Positions 35,159 through 46,296 of a stretch of 64,000 nt of DNA are shown here, piece after piece. Each line of letters begins with the position of its first letter. Position 1 is the first letter of the stretch. The notes beneath the pieces are model-generated. The model saw only the letters and a program-made list of their open reading frames with translations. It was not told the DNA's origin and searched no databases. The position numbers and the translations under genes are program-made. Source of the DNA: Elmis aenea (lineage: Eukaryota; Arthropoda; Insecta; Coleoptera; Elmidae); assembly GCA_947652605.1 (NCBI GenBank), contig OX393576.1, positions 47,530,966 through 47,594,965 on the forward strand, in the 5' to 3' direction.

Positions 35159-36917
35159 TAACGCGTGCTGGAGTTCTTAGTAGTCAGCTTTTCATAAACA
35201 ACTAACTACTAGAGCTGCATTTTCATTATTTATTTTTAAAAAAAGCTTTAACCAACTTTTAACCTGGCCCTAATTCATTTGGTCACAATTTTTTTTTAAT
35301 TAACACCAAATTCGCTTTAGGGCCTTTTTACTTTTGACAAAGCGTTGTGGTCGGATTTTTCGCTCAGTGAACATTTTCGGTCTCTAAGCCTAACATACTC
35401 GTATGTAACCATAGCTAATATATTTTTGTTACGTTGAACGATTAGTTACACGTTTGTTAAAGCAGATTATTAATTTAGATAACCCATAACATAACGAATA
35501 ATAATTTAAGTGTTTAAAATCATCTTTAATAAACATCGAATTTCTTCAAACATAAAATTTGTAATCATAATATCAAAACAACTCGACATAAAATTTGTAT
35601 TGTGAATTTCCAGGCTAAACCTTTTAAAATTCCTTTTATTTCCGCAAATTTACTGAAAACAACATTTGCGTATTAAAATCTATTTTTGAATATTGTGGGA
35701 TTTGCCGCGTTTCATTGATGGTTTGACATAATGTAAAATACAAAGCTATTAAAGTCAAAATTCATTTGGCAGAGATGAACTAGACATTTTATTAAAGTAG
35801 ATCAGTGATCTAGACCAGAAACGCCTTGTCAAAAACTTAAAAGACGTTTCGCTACTTTTGCACACTTGGAAATATGATTATAATCTATTTATGCTTGTAA
35901 TATATATAAGAAATTGTAACGCTCTTCAGTTTATATTAAACTTATAGTAAGACTAGCCTTTTTTTCATTCTGGAGCTTATAGTACCATTTGTCACTGATT
36001 TTATTAGCTGTCGCCTCGAGTTATTATTCATCTTTTCTTTACTGCTATTTATAACAGTTTGTTAAGAAATTGCTTTGGTTTATAAACAAGTTACAGCTAT
36101 TTAAAAATATTGTCAACAGCCGCTTAATATTTTTAGTTGCAAGTTTTGCTGCTTTAACGTAAATTGCATTGTATAACAGTAAATATGCGCGTTAAAAACG
36201 AAATAATTGGTTACGTTTTTTCTATATCGAGTAACGACGAAATTATACCGTTTAATTTTTTTATTGTTTTTCGGAGCAGGTATTCTTAATGATCATTTCA
36301 GTCACAAAAAATAACATTTTGTACATCTTGTCTGTTTGACCTAACATCCGGTTACACCGGTAGTGCTCATATTATACACATACGTTAACAACAATCTACC
36401 GCGTTACATGGAAAAATTCGTTGTTATAGGGTTCAAAGGATTGTTTAAATTGAAAAGAATGATAAAAAATGAATGAAATGGCGTATCAAAAATTTTCAAT
36501 TTTGTGAAGAAACTAAAAAAAAATTAAAAGTTGAAAGATTTTATAACAGACAAATTTCAAAACAACTGTCTTTGAGAAAAACAAATGTTTGTATTTATTT
36601 ACTAAATTACTCATCAGCCATGGTTTATTAATAAATGTGTTTGCAAAAGTCCTTTTTAATTAGGGCTTATTTCACAGCACAAAACCATAAAACATGCTAT
36701 AATAGATAAATATGTGTCATGTGTGTGTGTTTTTTTTTTTTTTAAATAAACAGTAGGTATATTTTGGAACAAATTCTCAAAGCATAGATTTTATTAGTTA
36801 AGAACACACATTTGATTATTAGACTCAACCAAATTTTGACAACTTACGTAAGAACATTTTCATGTGAAACACCTAAATTTATTAATAACAATAATTAAAC
36901 AAAGCAGAGCAACATTT
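35159..36917. other. AT-rich intergenic
   Basis: No gene. 35264-35322 holds an imperfect hairpin (GGCCCTAATTCATTTGGT opposed by ACCAAATTCGCTTTAGGGCC). Confidence 0.4.
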
Positions 36918-37436
36918 AATTGGGTGGTTGAGAGACATATTCAACACCCACAGAAAATAAATGTGTGGGCAGATATAGTCGACAATAGAATATTAGAACC
37001 TATTTTCATTGAAGAAAACCTCACAGGGGGAAGAAACTTGTAGTTTTTGAGGATTGAACTTATACTCACACTTGAAGAACGAGAATGATACTGACCTTCC
37101 TGATAATATTATCTGGTATCAGCAAAACGATGCATTTTGCACGTTCTGTTCCTTGACAATTACTTTTCTAGAAGATGGATTGGTAGGAGAGGAATGATTA
37201 AGCGGACACCAAGATCTCCAGACCTCACACCCCTTGACTATTTGTATGGGGTTATTGGAAGTCGAAAATCTACGTCAACAGATCACATAATGTAGTAATT
37301 TAAAAAATCGGATTAGTGACGAAATCCGCTGTTTTAACCCAGGAGTCATTCAACACGTACGAAAAGTCAATGTAAATAGGCTTGCTTATTGGTAGAAAAC
37401 CAATGCATGGAAGCTCGAACACTTAATTTGATTAGC
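36918..37436 (+). pseudogene. DDE_3 transposase C-terminal half (DUF4817-type element)
   Basis: NWVVERHIQHPQKINVWAD, IVDNRILEPIFIEENLTG, then WYQQNDAFCTF, RWIGRRGMIKRTPRSPDLTP and LDYLY in shifting frames match the DDE_3 region of insect DUF4817-type transposases (H-P-Q-K-x-N-V-W-A-x-I; W-x-Q-Q-D-G-A-P-x-H-Y; R-W-I-G-R-R-G; R-S-P-D-L-T-P-L-D). The last catalytic Asp (PLD) remains. At the second site the order is QQND rather than QQDG, within a damaged stretch. Stops at 37038 and near 37290 plus frameshifts show decay. The N-terminal half is absent here; a different copy supplies it at 43862. Confidence 0.75.
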
Positions 37437-39523
37437 AAGTGCTTTTGATTAACTTTTGTTTATAATAAAATTTAGGTTTTTTATATTTTCAATTATGTTT
37501 AAATCGAAAATTTTCTCATGTAATGTGTCTACATTTTACACTATTAAGAGACTTTAAATACCTATCAGAAACAGGAAAAAAATATGAGGGTTGCCATTTG
37601 AAAAATATGTCGAAGAAGTCATTACTTGAAAACAAATATAGATCAAGAATTAAATAATAGAATATGTGTGTTCTTAAGAAATAAAATGAACGTGTCTTTT
37701 TCCAAAAAAATATTATTTCGATTTTGATAAATTTATTTCATACTTTAGTCGCGAACTGTATATGAATGTAATTAGTACAAAGTAGTGATCACACAAGTCC
37801 AATAAATGGGGAATTACAAAAGATTGTAATATCTTCGTACATTTTTCGTCGATTCAAATCTTTCTTTTAATATTTCATTAAGAAGTCCAACACGTCAATA
37901 GACATTGCCTTAAAATTATTTTTTTTTGTAAAACATTGATGATGTTCGGCCGATCGTTGTGATTAATTACTATACAAATATGAGATTCCCACTGACAATG
38001 TTAAATTTCCTCTACACATTTTGTGTTCAGTTGCATGTTAGAACAAGAGCTGCTGTCTTTAACATCTCGATATTTAATATCTCTTGCATCCATGGAGCTT
38101 TTGCGTCTTGTCTCTATCTTCTTTTAGGTCTTCAAGAATGAAAATATTATCATGAAGGTTTTTAAGCCAACGGTAAATTGTTTCTACATAAACCTTAGAG
38201 ATATTTTACTAGACTTGAGATGTAAAATTATTTTCTTGAACTCCTTAGAACAATATTTGTCGAATTTAATTTCGTAATTTTTTTACGTACTTACCTGTAA
38301 TTAAACACTGCGGAATGCTAAAGCGCACTGAATAAAATATTAGTAAACAATGGACCATTATATTACTTCCGGAATCACTGATAAGGAAGTTAGTCATTAA
38401 ATGAATCATTACTTATAAAAACAAAATTAAGGTTGAACAGGATAAAGAACTTTAGCAGTGCAATAAATACTTCTAAATTGCAGCTTAACAGATTGTGTTT
38501 TTTAAATGCAGATTTAGACAAAACGTATATGATAGCAAATATGCGTTTAATGATGTTTAAAATTTGTTTGTAAGTATGCTTGTTCAAACAAAGTTAAAAG
38601 TACCTTCGTTAAGGCGATTCTAGGACATTTGAAATTAATTAGCATAGCTTGTATCTAGTTCTATAAGTTCGCACTATAAATATACGCCTTAATGTGCAAT
38701 GCCTTATATACACAATTAATAATAAGTGAGAAAATATATCTACTTGTTGTTTTTCACAATTATTGTATCATGCTATCGCAAATCGTTAATAATTATTAGG
38801 TCAGTTCCTGCTAGGCAATGTAACTAGCACCAGTTACATAAATATTATTGAATATTATGTTTTAGAAGATTTTCTCTAGTTACATGAATCTATTAACATT
38901 TAATCAGCTAGATGCTGTGATTGCTGATAGATTATTGTGTTTTTGGAGTTTTCATTGTTGAAATATATGTTCAATTCAGCTTTCGTTTTTAAAGCTTTGT
39001 AGCGATTAAGATATCATAAACAAAAATTTAAGCCAGACCTATTCTTAATTTAATCAGCACCCCATTACTGGAATTGTTACTTAATTAAGATTTTGATGAT
39101 AGTGAGAATATTAAAATCCATTCCTATGATGATGAAAAAAAAATTATGCATAAAAGAATAAACGGCCCAAAAGTTGAACAGTAAGTTCACATCACATATT
39201 TAAATTTTACACATTTGGATAGCAACTTTTTTTTATTAGTATTTGCCCATAATTTAACAAAAGAATAAATTTAACAAAATTATTATACTAGGTTTATCTT
39301 AATAACAGCTTTACTTATCTACAATTAAAACAAAATTGCCCAAGTAAATTGATCTTAGGAGACTACAATATTCTCTAAATTTATTTGCTTTATTAAATAT
39401 GAAAAATCGTTTTTATTGAATCGGTTTCAAAGATCCTACTTTTATTTTATCCAAGAACAATTAATTTTAGATAAACTGTTTAATTTTGAAGGTGAATTGG
39501 TTTGTTTACATTAATAAGCTTAA
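37437..39523. other. AT-rich intergenic, two weak coding hints
   Basis: No secure gene. On the plus strand 38506-38569 has acceptor (AAATGCAG) and donor (GTAAGT) signals around LDKTYMIANMRLMMFKIC and its phases would fit the candidate exon at 47807, but this is thin. On the minus strand at about 38200-38290 KNYEIKFDKYCSKEFKKII could be a TE fragment. Confidence 0.25.
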
Positions 39524-39698
39524 TTAAAAATCACTCATCTTTTTTAAAAGCGTTTTTCGTCTTAATGCAGTACCAGTTTTAATACTCTCGTCTTTTAATC
39601 AGTAACTATTCTACTGATGAAGAGACGAGAGTAATGAAACTGGTATTGCTTATCAAAAAAAATCCTTCGAAATAAATGTGTGATTTTTATCAAAGCCT
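39524..39698. repeat. palindromic hairpin repeat, best-preserved copy
   Basis: The 38-bp arms 39568-39605 (TACCAGTTTTAATACTCTCG core) and 39612-39649 pair closely around a 6-base loop. Outer TTAAAAATCACTCAT and ATGTGTGATTTTTA also pair, making the whole unit palindromic. Copies are recognisable at 12867-13060 and, more weakly, at 11429-11490. Confidence 0.7.
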
Positions 39699-40069
39699 AC
39701 GATTCTCAACAACTTTTATTTTTTTGTCAAACGAACCACAATACTTTTTTTTGCTTCAACTGTTTTTTTAATAATAAAAATATGGACATGTGACATTTCC
39801 CATTAATCAGAAAAACAAATGCTGTCCCAATATGTTGAATCCAATTTTGACATTTAAAATAGGTTGCATTTATATCATGGAAACGTATCTTTAAAAAATT
39901 GATACTATCGAAAATGTCTTAAAAAGTATTTAATTACAATTATGTACAAAACCTAATTTATTAGTAAGAGGAAACTTTGGAAAACGTTGACTTTTTGATT
40001 ACAAAAACAAAAGGATGGCATTAGTAAACTATAGTGCCTTAATCAAACAAATAACAGCAAAGACATTCA

Positions 40070-40087
40070 ATACATTAGAGCACCCTG
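40070..40087. repeat. isolated CAGGGTGC-type right end
   Basis: TTAGAGCACCCTG followed by TA is a right-hand terminus of the CAGGGTG class without a visible partner. Confidence 0.35.
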
Positions 40088-40116
40088 TATAAGTATTTTG
40101 TTTGGTATCAATATTT

Positions 40117-40350
40117 GGGCTAAATGTGTCTTTTATATTTAAATTTTGAATTTTTGTCACGCCTTTTTGTTTGGTTTCGCATGGCCGTCGCGCATGCCCG
40201 CCATAAAGGCTTTCTTAAGGCAAGAAGAGAAATCGTCCATATGCCGAATGTGTGAAATTTATTGGTAAGTGAACACAATTTTCGTTTTGTAATGAATTGG
40301 ACATATGGTCCTTCTAGTTTGACTGATATCTGCATATATGCATTATACCT
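40117..40350. repeat. repeat shared with the hAT element at 57785-58445
   Basis: From GGGCTAAATGTG through TTTAAATTTTGAATTTTTGT, GGCCGTCGCGCATGCCCGCC and GACATATGGTCCTTCTAG, this stretch is a diverged copy of 58019-58265 (GGCTAAATGT, GCCGTCGCGCATGCTCGCC, CTTATGGTCCTTCGAG). It is probably an internal fragment of that hAT family; no termini are visible here. Confidence 0.6.
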
Positions 40351-41214
40351 ACATATTTATTGTGAGAATATATTTTAAATGCATTGAAGCTTTTCACATT
40401 TTGTAATGTTAAGGTTTATTAATCTATAATGGGAATAACATTCAGTAGTTAGGTCATTTTGTCTATGCAAATCTCATCCAGTTTATTCCAAGTTCAAGGA
40501 AGTTATTAAGCAGGTCGTTGACTAAACGACCTTGGGAACGCGGTTGTTGCATTGCCTTTATTACACATAACACTTAACTAATGCAGTTGCAGTGCAACCG
40601 GCGAGGACGGTTTTAAATAAACGCAGCGATCGATGACCGTCGATGTTTAGAAGGTAAATAATTATTAGAGACAAGTATTAATGCAACGTCTTGACGTTGC
40701 ATATGTAACATGTTTTTTAAAAATAGTTTTCTACTCCGAATTTTACCGTTTCCATTTAGAGGCTCTTGACCCATTTTTCTAAACATCTGCATTTGTTAGG
40801 TGCTATATCGGTAATCGGACATATTTGTCATTGCTAAATACAGAATGTAGTTCTTCAAACCGTTAGATTAGCTTAGGCGGACACATGCAAATTTTAAATA
40901 AGTGATGTGTATTCTAAATATATGTGTTACGGGTTTGCCCCCAATGCCACTTTGAATGATTCAGATGATTCGAGATAAATACACAAGGAATTAATTTCAT
41001 TTTAATACAAAGGAATTTTAGCGAAATATATTTGAATGCAAAATTTTTATTTAAATTATCTTCTCTGTCATTCCTTTTATGCTAGTTAAAATTGCTATAT
41101 ATATATTAATTTGATTATATCCTAAGATCAGGTTAATGACGCGTCATTGCTTTATGAATCATAAAAATCAGTAGTGGATCAAAGGCGAATAACAAAATAG
41201 GTAAATTTAGAATA
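40351..41214. other. intergenic, no gene recognised
   Basis: Slightly GC-richer around 40500-40640, with no convincing frame or repeat structure. Confidence 0.35.
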
Positions 41215-41222
41215 CTAAGAAC

Positions 41223-42342
41223 CAGGGACTAAAAACGAAAAAAATTCCGTTCGTTTCTGTTCGGAACGAAAACGAAATATATCGTTTTCGTTCTTTTCGT
41301 TCTAACCGAAAAAATTCTTTTTTTGGATTCATGAACCGAAATAATAACGGTTAAAACCGGTTTTCCAATATTTTTTTTTGTCGTCAAAAAATCTATTTTT
41401 TTTCTAGTCACCACAATTCTCTATCAATACGATAACAATATTTGCGTCTCAACTAAAATATAAACGATGCCGATGGGGTTTGATGCTCACGGACAGCATA
41501 TTTTATTAAGTTTAACACCCGTAAGATGCAAAAACACAACGTGATTAGGTTAAATTAGACACACGATCTTTATCTAAAAATATGAAAATATAGAAAGTGC
41601 TGTTTTAAATTTGTTTTAGTACTAAAAATCTATGCATTTGAATTAAATAAGATCCTGCTGTAATTATTTAAAAAGACAAAAGAATGAATTCAAGTGGATA
41701 ATTTACTAAATGTTATAAATAAAAAAGATATTAAAAAAAAACTTATATTAACTTGAAATATACTTTAACTTTATAGTTTGTACATACCATACAATATACA
41801 TTTTCACATTCCGTTAAATCTTACTAGCAACACATCTTCCAATAAATCTTCTTTTATATTAGTCCTTTTCGAAGTAAAAATAAATTTTACTATTATTATG
41901 TCTAAACGCAAATAAAACATACACATTGATAATATATATTCAATCAACTGTATATTCCATATTAATGATCTAAAAAACAAATTATAAATACAGAATATCT
42001 CTACCGTTAATTGTGTTACACGAAATTGCAAGTATAAACAATAAAGTTGTTAATACATAATCACGTAAATATATGGAGAAAAGTGAAGCTCACTTATTTC
42101 AAGTGAGATTTTTTACTGCCTCGTGGAGTCTCCCCAGCACAGAAGGTAAATTCGCGTTTGTGTTTAACAAATAAAATTGAAATGGCGACAAAACCGGTTA
42201 AAACCGGTTTTGGAAAATATTTATTTCGTTTTCGTTCTTGAACGAAAAATAATAATTTCGTTTTCGGTTTCGTTTTCGTTCTTAAAAAAATTTCGGTTAA
42301 TTTCGTTTAACGTTTTCGTTTTCGTTCCGTTCTCAGTCCCTG
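41223..42342. mobile_element. hAT element with CGTTTTCG-rich ends
   Basis: The left end CAGGGACTAAAAACG and the right end (CAGGGACTGAGAACG on the other strand) are inverted. The target duplication CTAAGAAC is perfect at 41215-41222 and 42343-42350. Subterminal arms are filled with AACGAAAACGAA-type repeats, and AACCGGTTTT blocks occur near both ends in inverted order. The minus-strand frame ending near 41804 closes FTSKRTNIKEDLLEDVLLV, which loosely resembles the hAT C-terminal tail (K-R-x-x-L-x-x-x-x-x-E-x-L-L-x-L), so the element may derive from an autonomous copy by deletion. Confidence 0.85.
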
Positions 42343-43120
42343 CTAAGAACGATATTGGCATATATGTTTCTAAAATGCAGATTTTTTTTTGAAAAACATG
42401 CTTGGGAATTTCTAAAATAGTGCTTCTGGACTACCTATTACTATGTTTATGTGTAGTAAGCGTCGTTATAACGATAAGTACAGCCGTTTTAAAAAACTAT
42501 CATTGACTCTCGAAAAAATTCTGCGCTCGACTGTATACAGGGTGTCCCAGATTACATTTCCAGCATGGATTTCGCTTATTATAAGAGATACAGGTTTGTT
42601 TAAGTTACATGAATTATTCGTTAGTATGAGAGGAGCCACAATTAATTTTTAAAAGTACGAAATTCCTCGTACTGCAGATGTTATAGCAAAAATATGAAAA
42701 TGTCGAAATTCTTTTTTCTTTCATAACTTTTTTGTCTTAATCGTTGGAACAATTTTTGTATTTGTATTTGTACTTTCTTGAGGTTCTTTTTAATGGAGAA
42801 TGTAACTGTTATTTTAGATTTTTTTTTAACACCTAACCGTTTTCGAGATATTAACCCTAATTTAATTTTTTCTTATAGGCCGCGAAGTTGGCTATGGAAT
42901 AGTTAAATGTGCGTTTTTTCTCGTTTAAATGAGATATTACTTCCTATACCAATTTTTATAAATAAGTCACAAAATGAAAAAAAATCGTATTTTATCCATC
43001 ACTAACTTATCAGGCTAATAATAATATAATAAAAACAAAAAACAACTAATTAAATGTCAAATGATACTACTAGGTATTTGTGTGGTATCATTCATTAGAA
43101 TTTTGTAGTATTGTTGTGTA

Positions 43121-43460
43121 AAGCTGCGTTCACATAGAAAAGCATTGCATTGTATTGTTTTTTATTGCATTGCAAGGTGCCTACAAGAGTAGCGTTCACA
43201 TAGAGGTTATAGTGGCAGCGCCAGCTACTTGTACTCTAATGGCGATTCCCATTGCGCATACGCAGGGTTAATCCGTAGATCACTGTCATTGGTTCTTGTT
43301 ATGGGGTATTGCAAGAAGCTTGGAGTTTGCAAGGCCTGCAACGCGGCTTGCAAGGCAATTCCACTACTTTGCTTTTGTGCACGCTAACATTTGATATTCG
43401 TATACTTAACTTTGCTTACGCTACAATACAATACAATACTTTTATATGTGAACGCAGCTT
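43121..43460. mobile_element. MITE with GCTGCGTTCACAT ends
   Basis: AAGCTGCGTTCACATAGAAA at 43121 pairs with the right end AAGCTGCGTTCACATATAAA (other strand, from 43460), and the TIR continues through GTATTGTATTG over about 38 bp. The 340-bp interior has CATTGCATTG and TGCAAGGC repeats. There is no clear TSD, although TAA-like bases adjoin both ends. Confidence 0.75.
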
Positions 43461-43861
43461 AATTCGATAGTCTTTGTAGCAAAGTTATAATATAATTATA
43501 GGCACATTTACAACTAATTAAAAATTTTAAATATTGAAATGCTACATTCTTTGCAATAGAAACTGTGTAAAATAGATCATTCTAATAATTAATTATTGAT
43601 TTGTTTTGGATTTTAGGTTCGCTTCTCGAAAAAACCATATTTGTATTAACGTTTCCTATACCTATCTGCAACAATTTTCGAGTTATTAAGAATTTTTGAT
43701 AAAGTTAAGAAAAAAGGTGACATTTTTAAATAGTAAGCCTTGGAAATGTTAACAAATGCCAATATCAGTAAGTGTCAAGCACTTTTATTGCGTTTGTCTG
43801 AAATATCCATGAAAATGGAAAATAAGAGTATTCAAACACGAATATTTTAAACTTAATTTAT

Positions 43862-44197
43862 ATTCATGAAGAATGTCACAAGATTATTGAAAGAACTTGC
43901 CGTGTATTCAGTGAGAGGTATCCTCATTTGACTGTAATGACCAGACAGAAATTTAGATGAATAGAATTAAATTTTTTGCTATTTAGAAGTGTGAAATCTG
44001 CTAGTATTCGACCTAAGCGTGTGACAAATAATGAAACTAACGAAGTTAACATCCTGGGATATTTTAATGCCCATCCTCAGCGGTCAATTCGATCGGCAGC
44101 GCAAGACTTGGGTTTAAGATATTATGCTTTACAAGCTGCATTAAAAATGCACAACTATTCGTTCGCACTTTCAATAATCTTGCGATATTGTCCATGA
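43862..44197 (+). pseudogene. DUF4817 transposase N-terminal stub
   Basis: One frame reads IHEECHKIIERTCRVFSERY, PHLTVMTRQKFR-stop, then RPKRVTNNETNEVNILGYF, NAHPQRSIRSAAQDLGLRYY and ALQAALKMHNY. The C-x-x-x-x-x-R-x-x-x-E-R-Y-P block and the I-L-x-Y-F-x-x-x-P-x-x-S-I-R-x-A-A-x-x-L-G helix-turn-helix are typical of insect DUF4817 elements. One in-frame stop (43958-43960) breaks it, and after KMHNY the frame leaves the family. It lies precisely in the loop between two inverted arms. Confidence 0.75.
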
Positions 44198-44549
44198 ATG
44201 TAAAATAAATTCAAAATATCCGTGTTTGAATAGGTACCCTTTATTTTTAATTTTCATGGATACTTCAGACAAACGCAATAAAATTGGTTGACGGTTGTTA
44301 AATATTGGTATTTGTTGTAATTTTTAAGGCCTACTGTTTAAAAATGTCACCTTTTCTCTTAACTTTATTAAAAATTCTTAATAACTCGAAAATTGTTGCA
44401 GATAGGTATAGGAAACGCTTATACAGTATGATACAGAATTTATTTTTGCATTAGAAAATTTAAAAAATTTTGGGTATTGTATTTGTAAAAAAACAGTTTT
44501 AGTGGTCTGAAGTTGATTTAAAAGATAATTAAATTTTGGACACCCTGTA

Positions 44550-45808
44550 AGTAATGCATCGATTGCAAAATATCCAGGCTGTAGTGCAAGGTTTCTTCTA
44601 GGCATGGTCTAAATTTAAACGTTTTCTCTTCAAAAATGGCGGTGATAGATAATATTAAGCATCACTATGAAAATCAAAAAATTTTCAAAAAATCTAAAAA
44701 ACTACTGCACTTAGGTAGATACCTAGGGAATGCTAACAAAAGTCCCTCTACAATAACGTGTTAAATCCATTGTGTTTGAAATAAGAAAGTAGATGTCAAC
44801 TTCCGGCATTTCCGGAACTGTCGCTATCTTGAAAATATTTTCAGTAAACATATCAGATGCCATTATGGTCATAATCAAAATTTCAGATCAATACCCTTTT
44901 TCATTCTTCATATATTTTTAATGCCCGGTCCCAATCAAACACCCTGTATAATATATGTATAGTAATTATTCTTAAATGAAATTAATGCAACTTCTTTGTA
45001 AATCTTGACTACTTAGTTTAAAAAAATCGTTCGAGGAATAAAGCGATCCTTTTAAGTTTATTTACTATTTAGTAAAAATGAATTAGTATATAATGACTAA
45101 TTAAATAACTTTTAAAGAATAATCCGTATTATTCACGAATATTTACGCTATCCTCAACTTGTTTTTTTGACACGAACTGTTCCCAAGATCTAAAATATGC
45201 TACATTTTGCTACTCTTAAAAGAAATATTTCTTTTTGTAATATGGTATAAACACATTACGGTAGTTTTCTCTAATTTCGAGTTTATTTATATCAATACTA
45301 CAGATGCCACGAGTCCCGTGGGCCCAAACTTTCGTTAACTTTTGTTGTTTAGTTGCTACCTTGGAGTTGTATAGTATTACAGGCTACATATCATTTTGAT
45401 TACTTCTGTTTCTACTAACTCCAAGTGCCAAATCTCAGCCTTCCCATTCTACGCTATCCTGTTTCTAATTCTACGCAACCTTTTTTTGTTGGTTTTCTTA
45501 CTCGATATTCGCATAAAACCATTGAATTTCCAATCCGTGATTAATTGTTAGTTAAACATTATGGCGTCATCTAAGATTTATTTGTTTATCATGTCCTTGT
45601 CCCATGTTCCATTTCGTCTCAGTCAACATTATTTACTAGAGATATATTTACATTTAGCGTATTGGACACTATAGCTTTCATGTACCTGAATTTTCCGTGT
45701 AAGTTCCCGGAAGGATCTCGTCTCAGTAAAATAAATGGTGTTCAGTGCTCAAATTATTTTCAGATTACATTTTAATACTAACATTGTTTAGCAACTGAAA
45801 CCGGCGAA
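44550..45808. other. intergenic with an extra CAGGGTGTTTG end
   Basis: AATCAAACACCCTG/TA ends at 44946 and may be the right end of an older element. From 44950 to 45808 nothing is recognised. Confidence 0.35.
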
Positions 45809-45817
45809 GGGGAGGGT

Positions 45818-46251
45818 GGGGCAAGATGACGTACGGGGCAAGTTACGGGGCAAGTTGACGATCACGGTTTTTAATATCATGTGCATGCACCAACCCTACA
45901 GTAACCCAATGTTTATAACCTATCTATAGCCTAGTTGTAACATGCGCCAATAAATGGTGCTGGCCTCAAACGCTGACGAGCTATATCAGAAAATGATATC
46001 CCAGCATGCTGATGTAAAATTGTTAGTGTAAAATATAAGGGTTTTTGCAAATACACAAGGTAAGAATGGAGTTTTTCCTCATTTGCTACATATTATAGAC
46101 TGCTATAATTGTGTCGATGTCTCAAAATATGTTTAATTATCGATAACGCGTTTAAGAAATTCAAAAAAAAAATAGTTAACTCGGGGGTAAGTTGGCGGAG
46201 GCAAGATGACGAATTCGTCAAGTTGCCCCATTGTTACATCAACTTGCCCCT
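45818..46251. repeat. left subterminal GGGGCAAGWTGAC repeat cluster
   Basis: Copies or near-copies of GGGGCAAGWTGAC occur at 45818, 45836, 45847, 46181 (GGGGTAAGTTGGC) and 46200 (GGCAAGATGAC), and inverted at about 46217-46230 and 46239-46251. A right-hand cluster at 47270-47320 and 47491 mirrors it. Repeated subterminal motifs are often transposase binding sites; that role here is inference. Confidence 0.65.
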
Positions 46252-46296
46252 AGATGATTACAATGGTACTTAGGAAAATGTAGCTAACTCTTGCAG

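Larger units (their letters stand above)
42538..44547. mobile_element. CAGGGTGTCC-ended DUF4817-type element, defective and nested
   Basis: CAGGGTGTCC at 42538 (preceded by TA) and its inverse at 44547 (followed by TA) bound about 2 kb. A second right-type end, CACCCTG/TA, lies at 44946, so the true boundary is ambiguous. Inside are a 340-bp MITE (43121-43460), two opposed 200-bp arms (43650-43850 and 44213-44417; GTTTCCTATACCTATCTGCA core), and between the arms a DUF4817 transposase stub (43862-44197). The composite may be several nested insertions. Confidence 0.5.

Noticed and set aside
38270..38340. Minus-strand micro-exon with GTAAGTACG donor
   Set aside because: About 33 bases, no coding partner found; chance splice signals are common in such AT-rich DNA.
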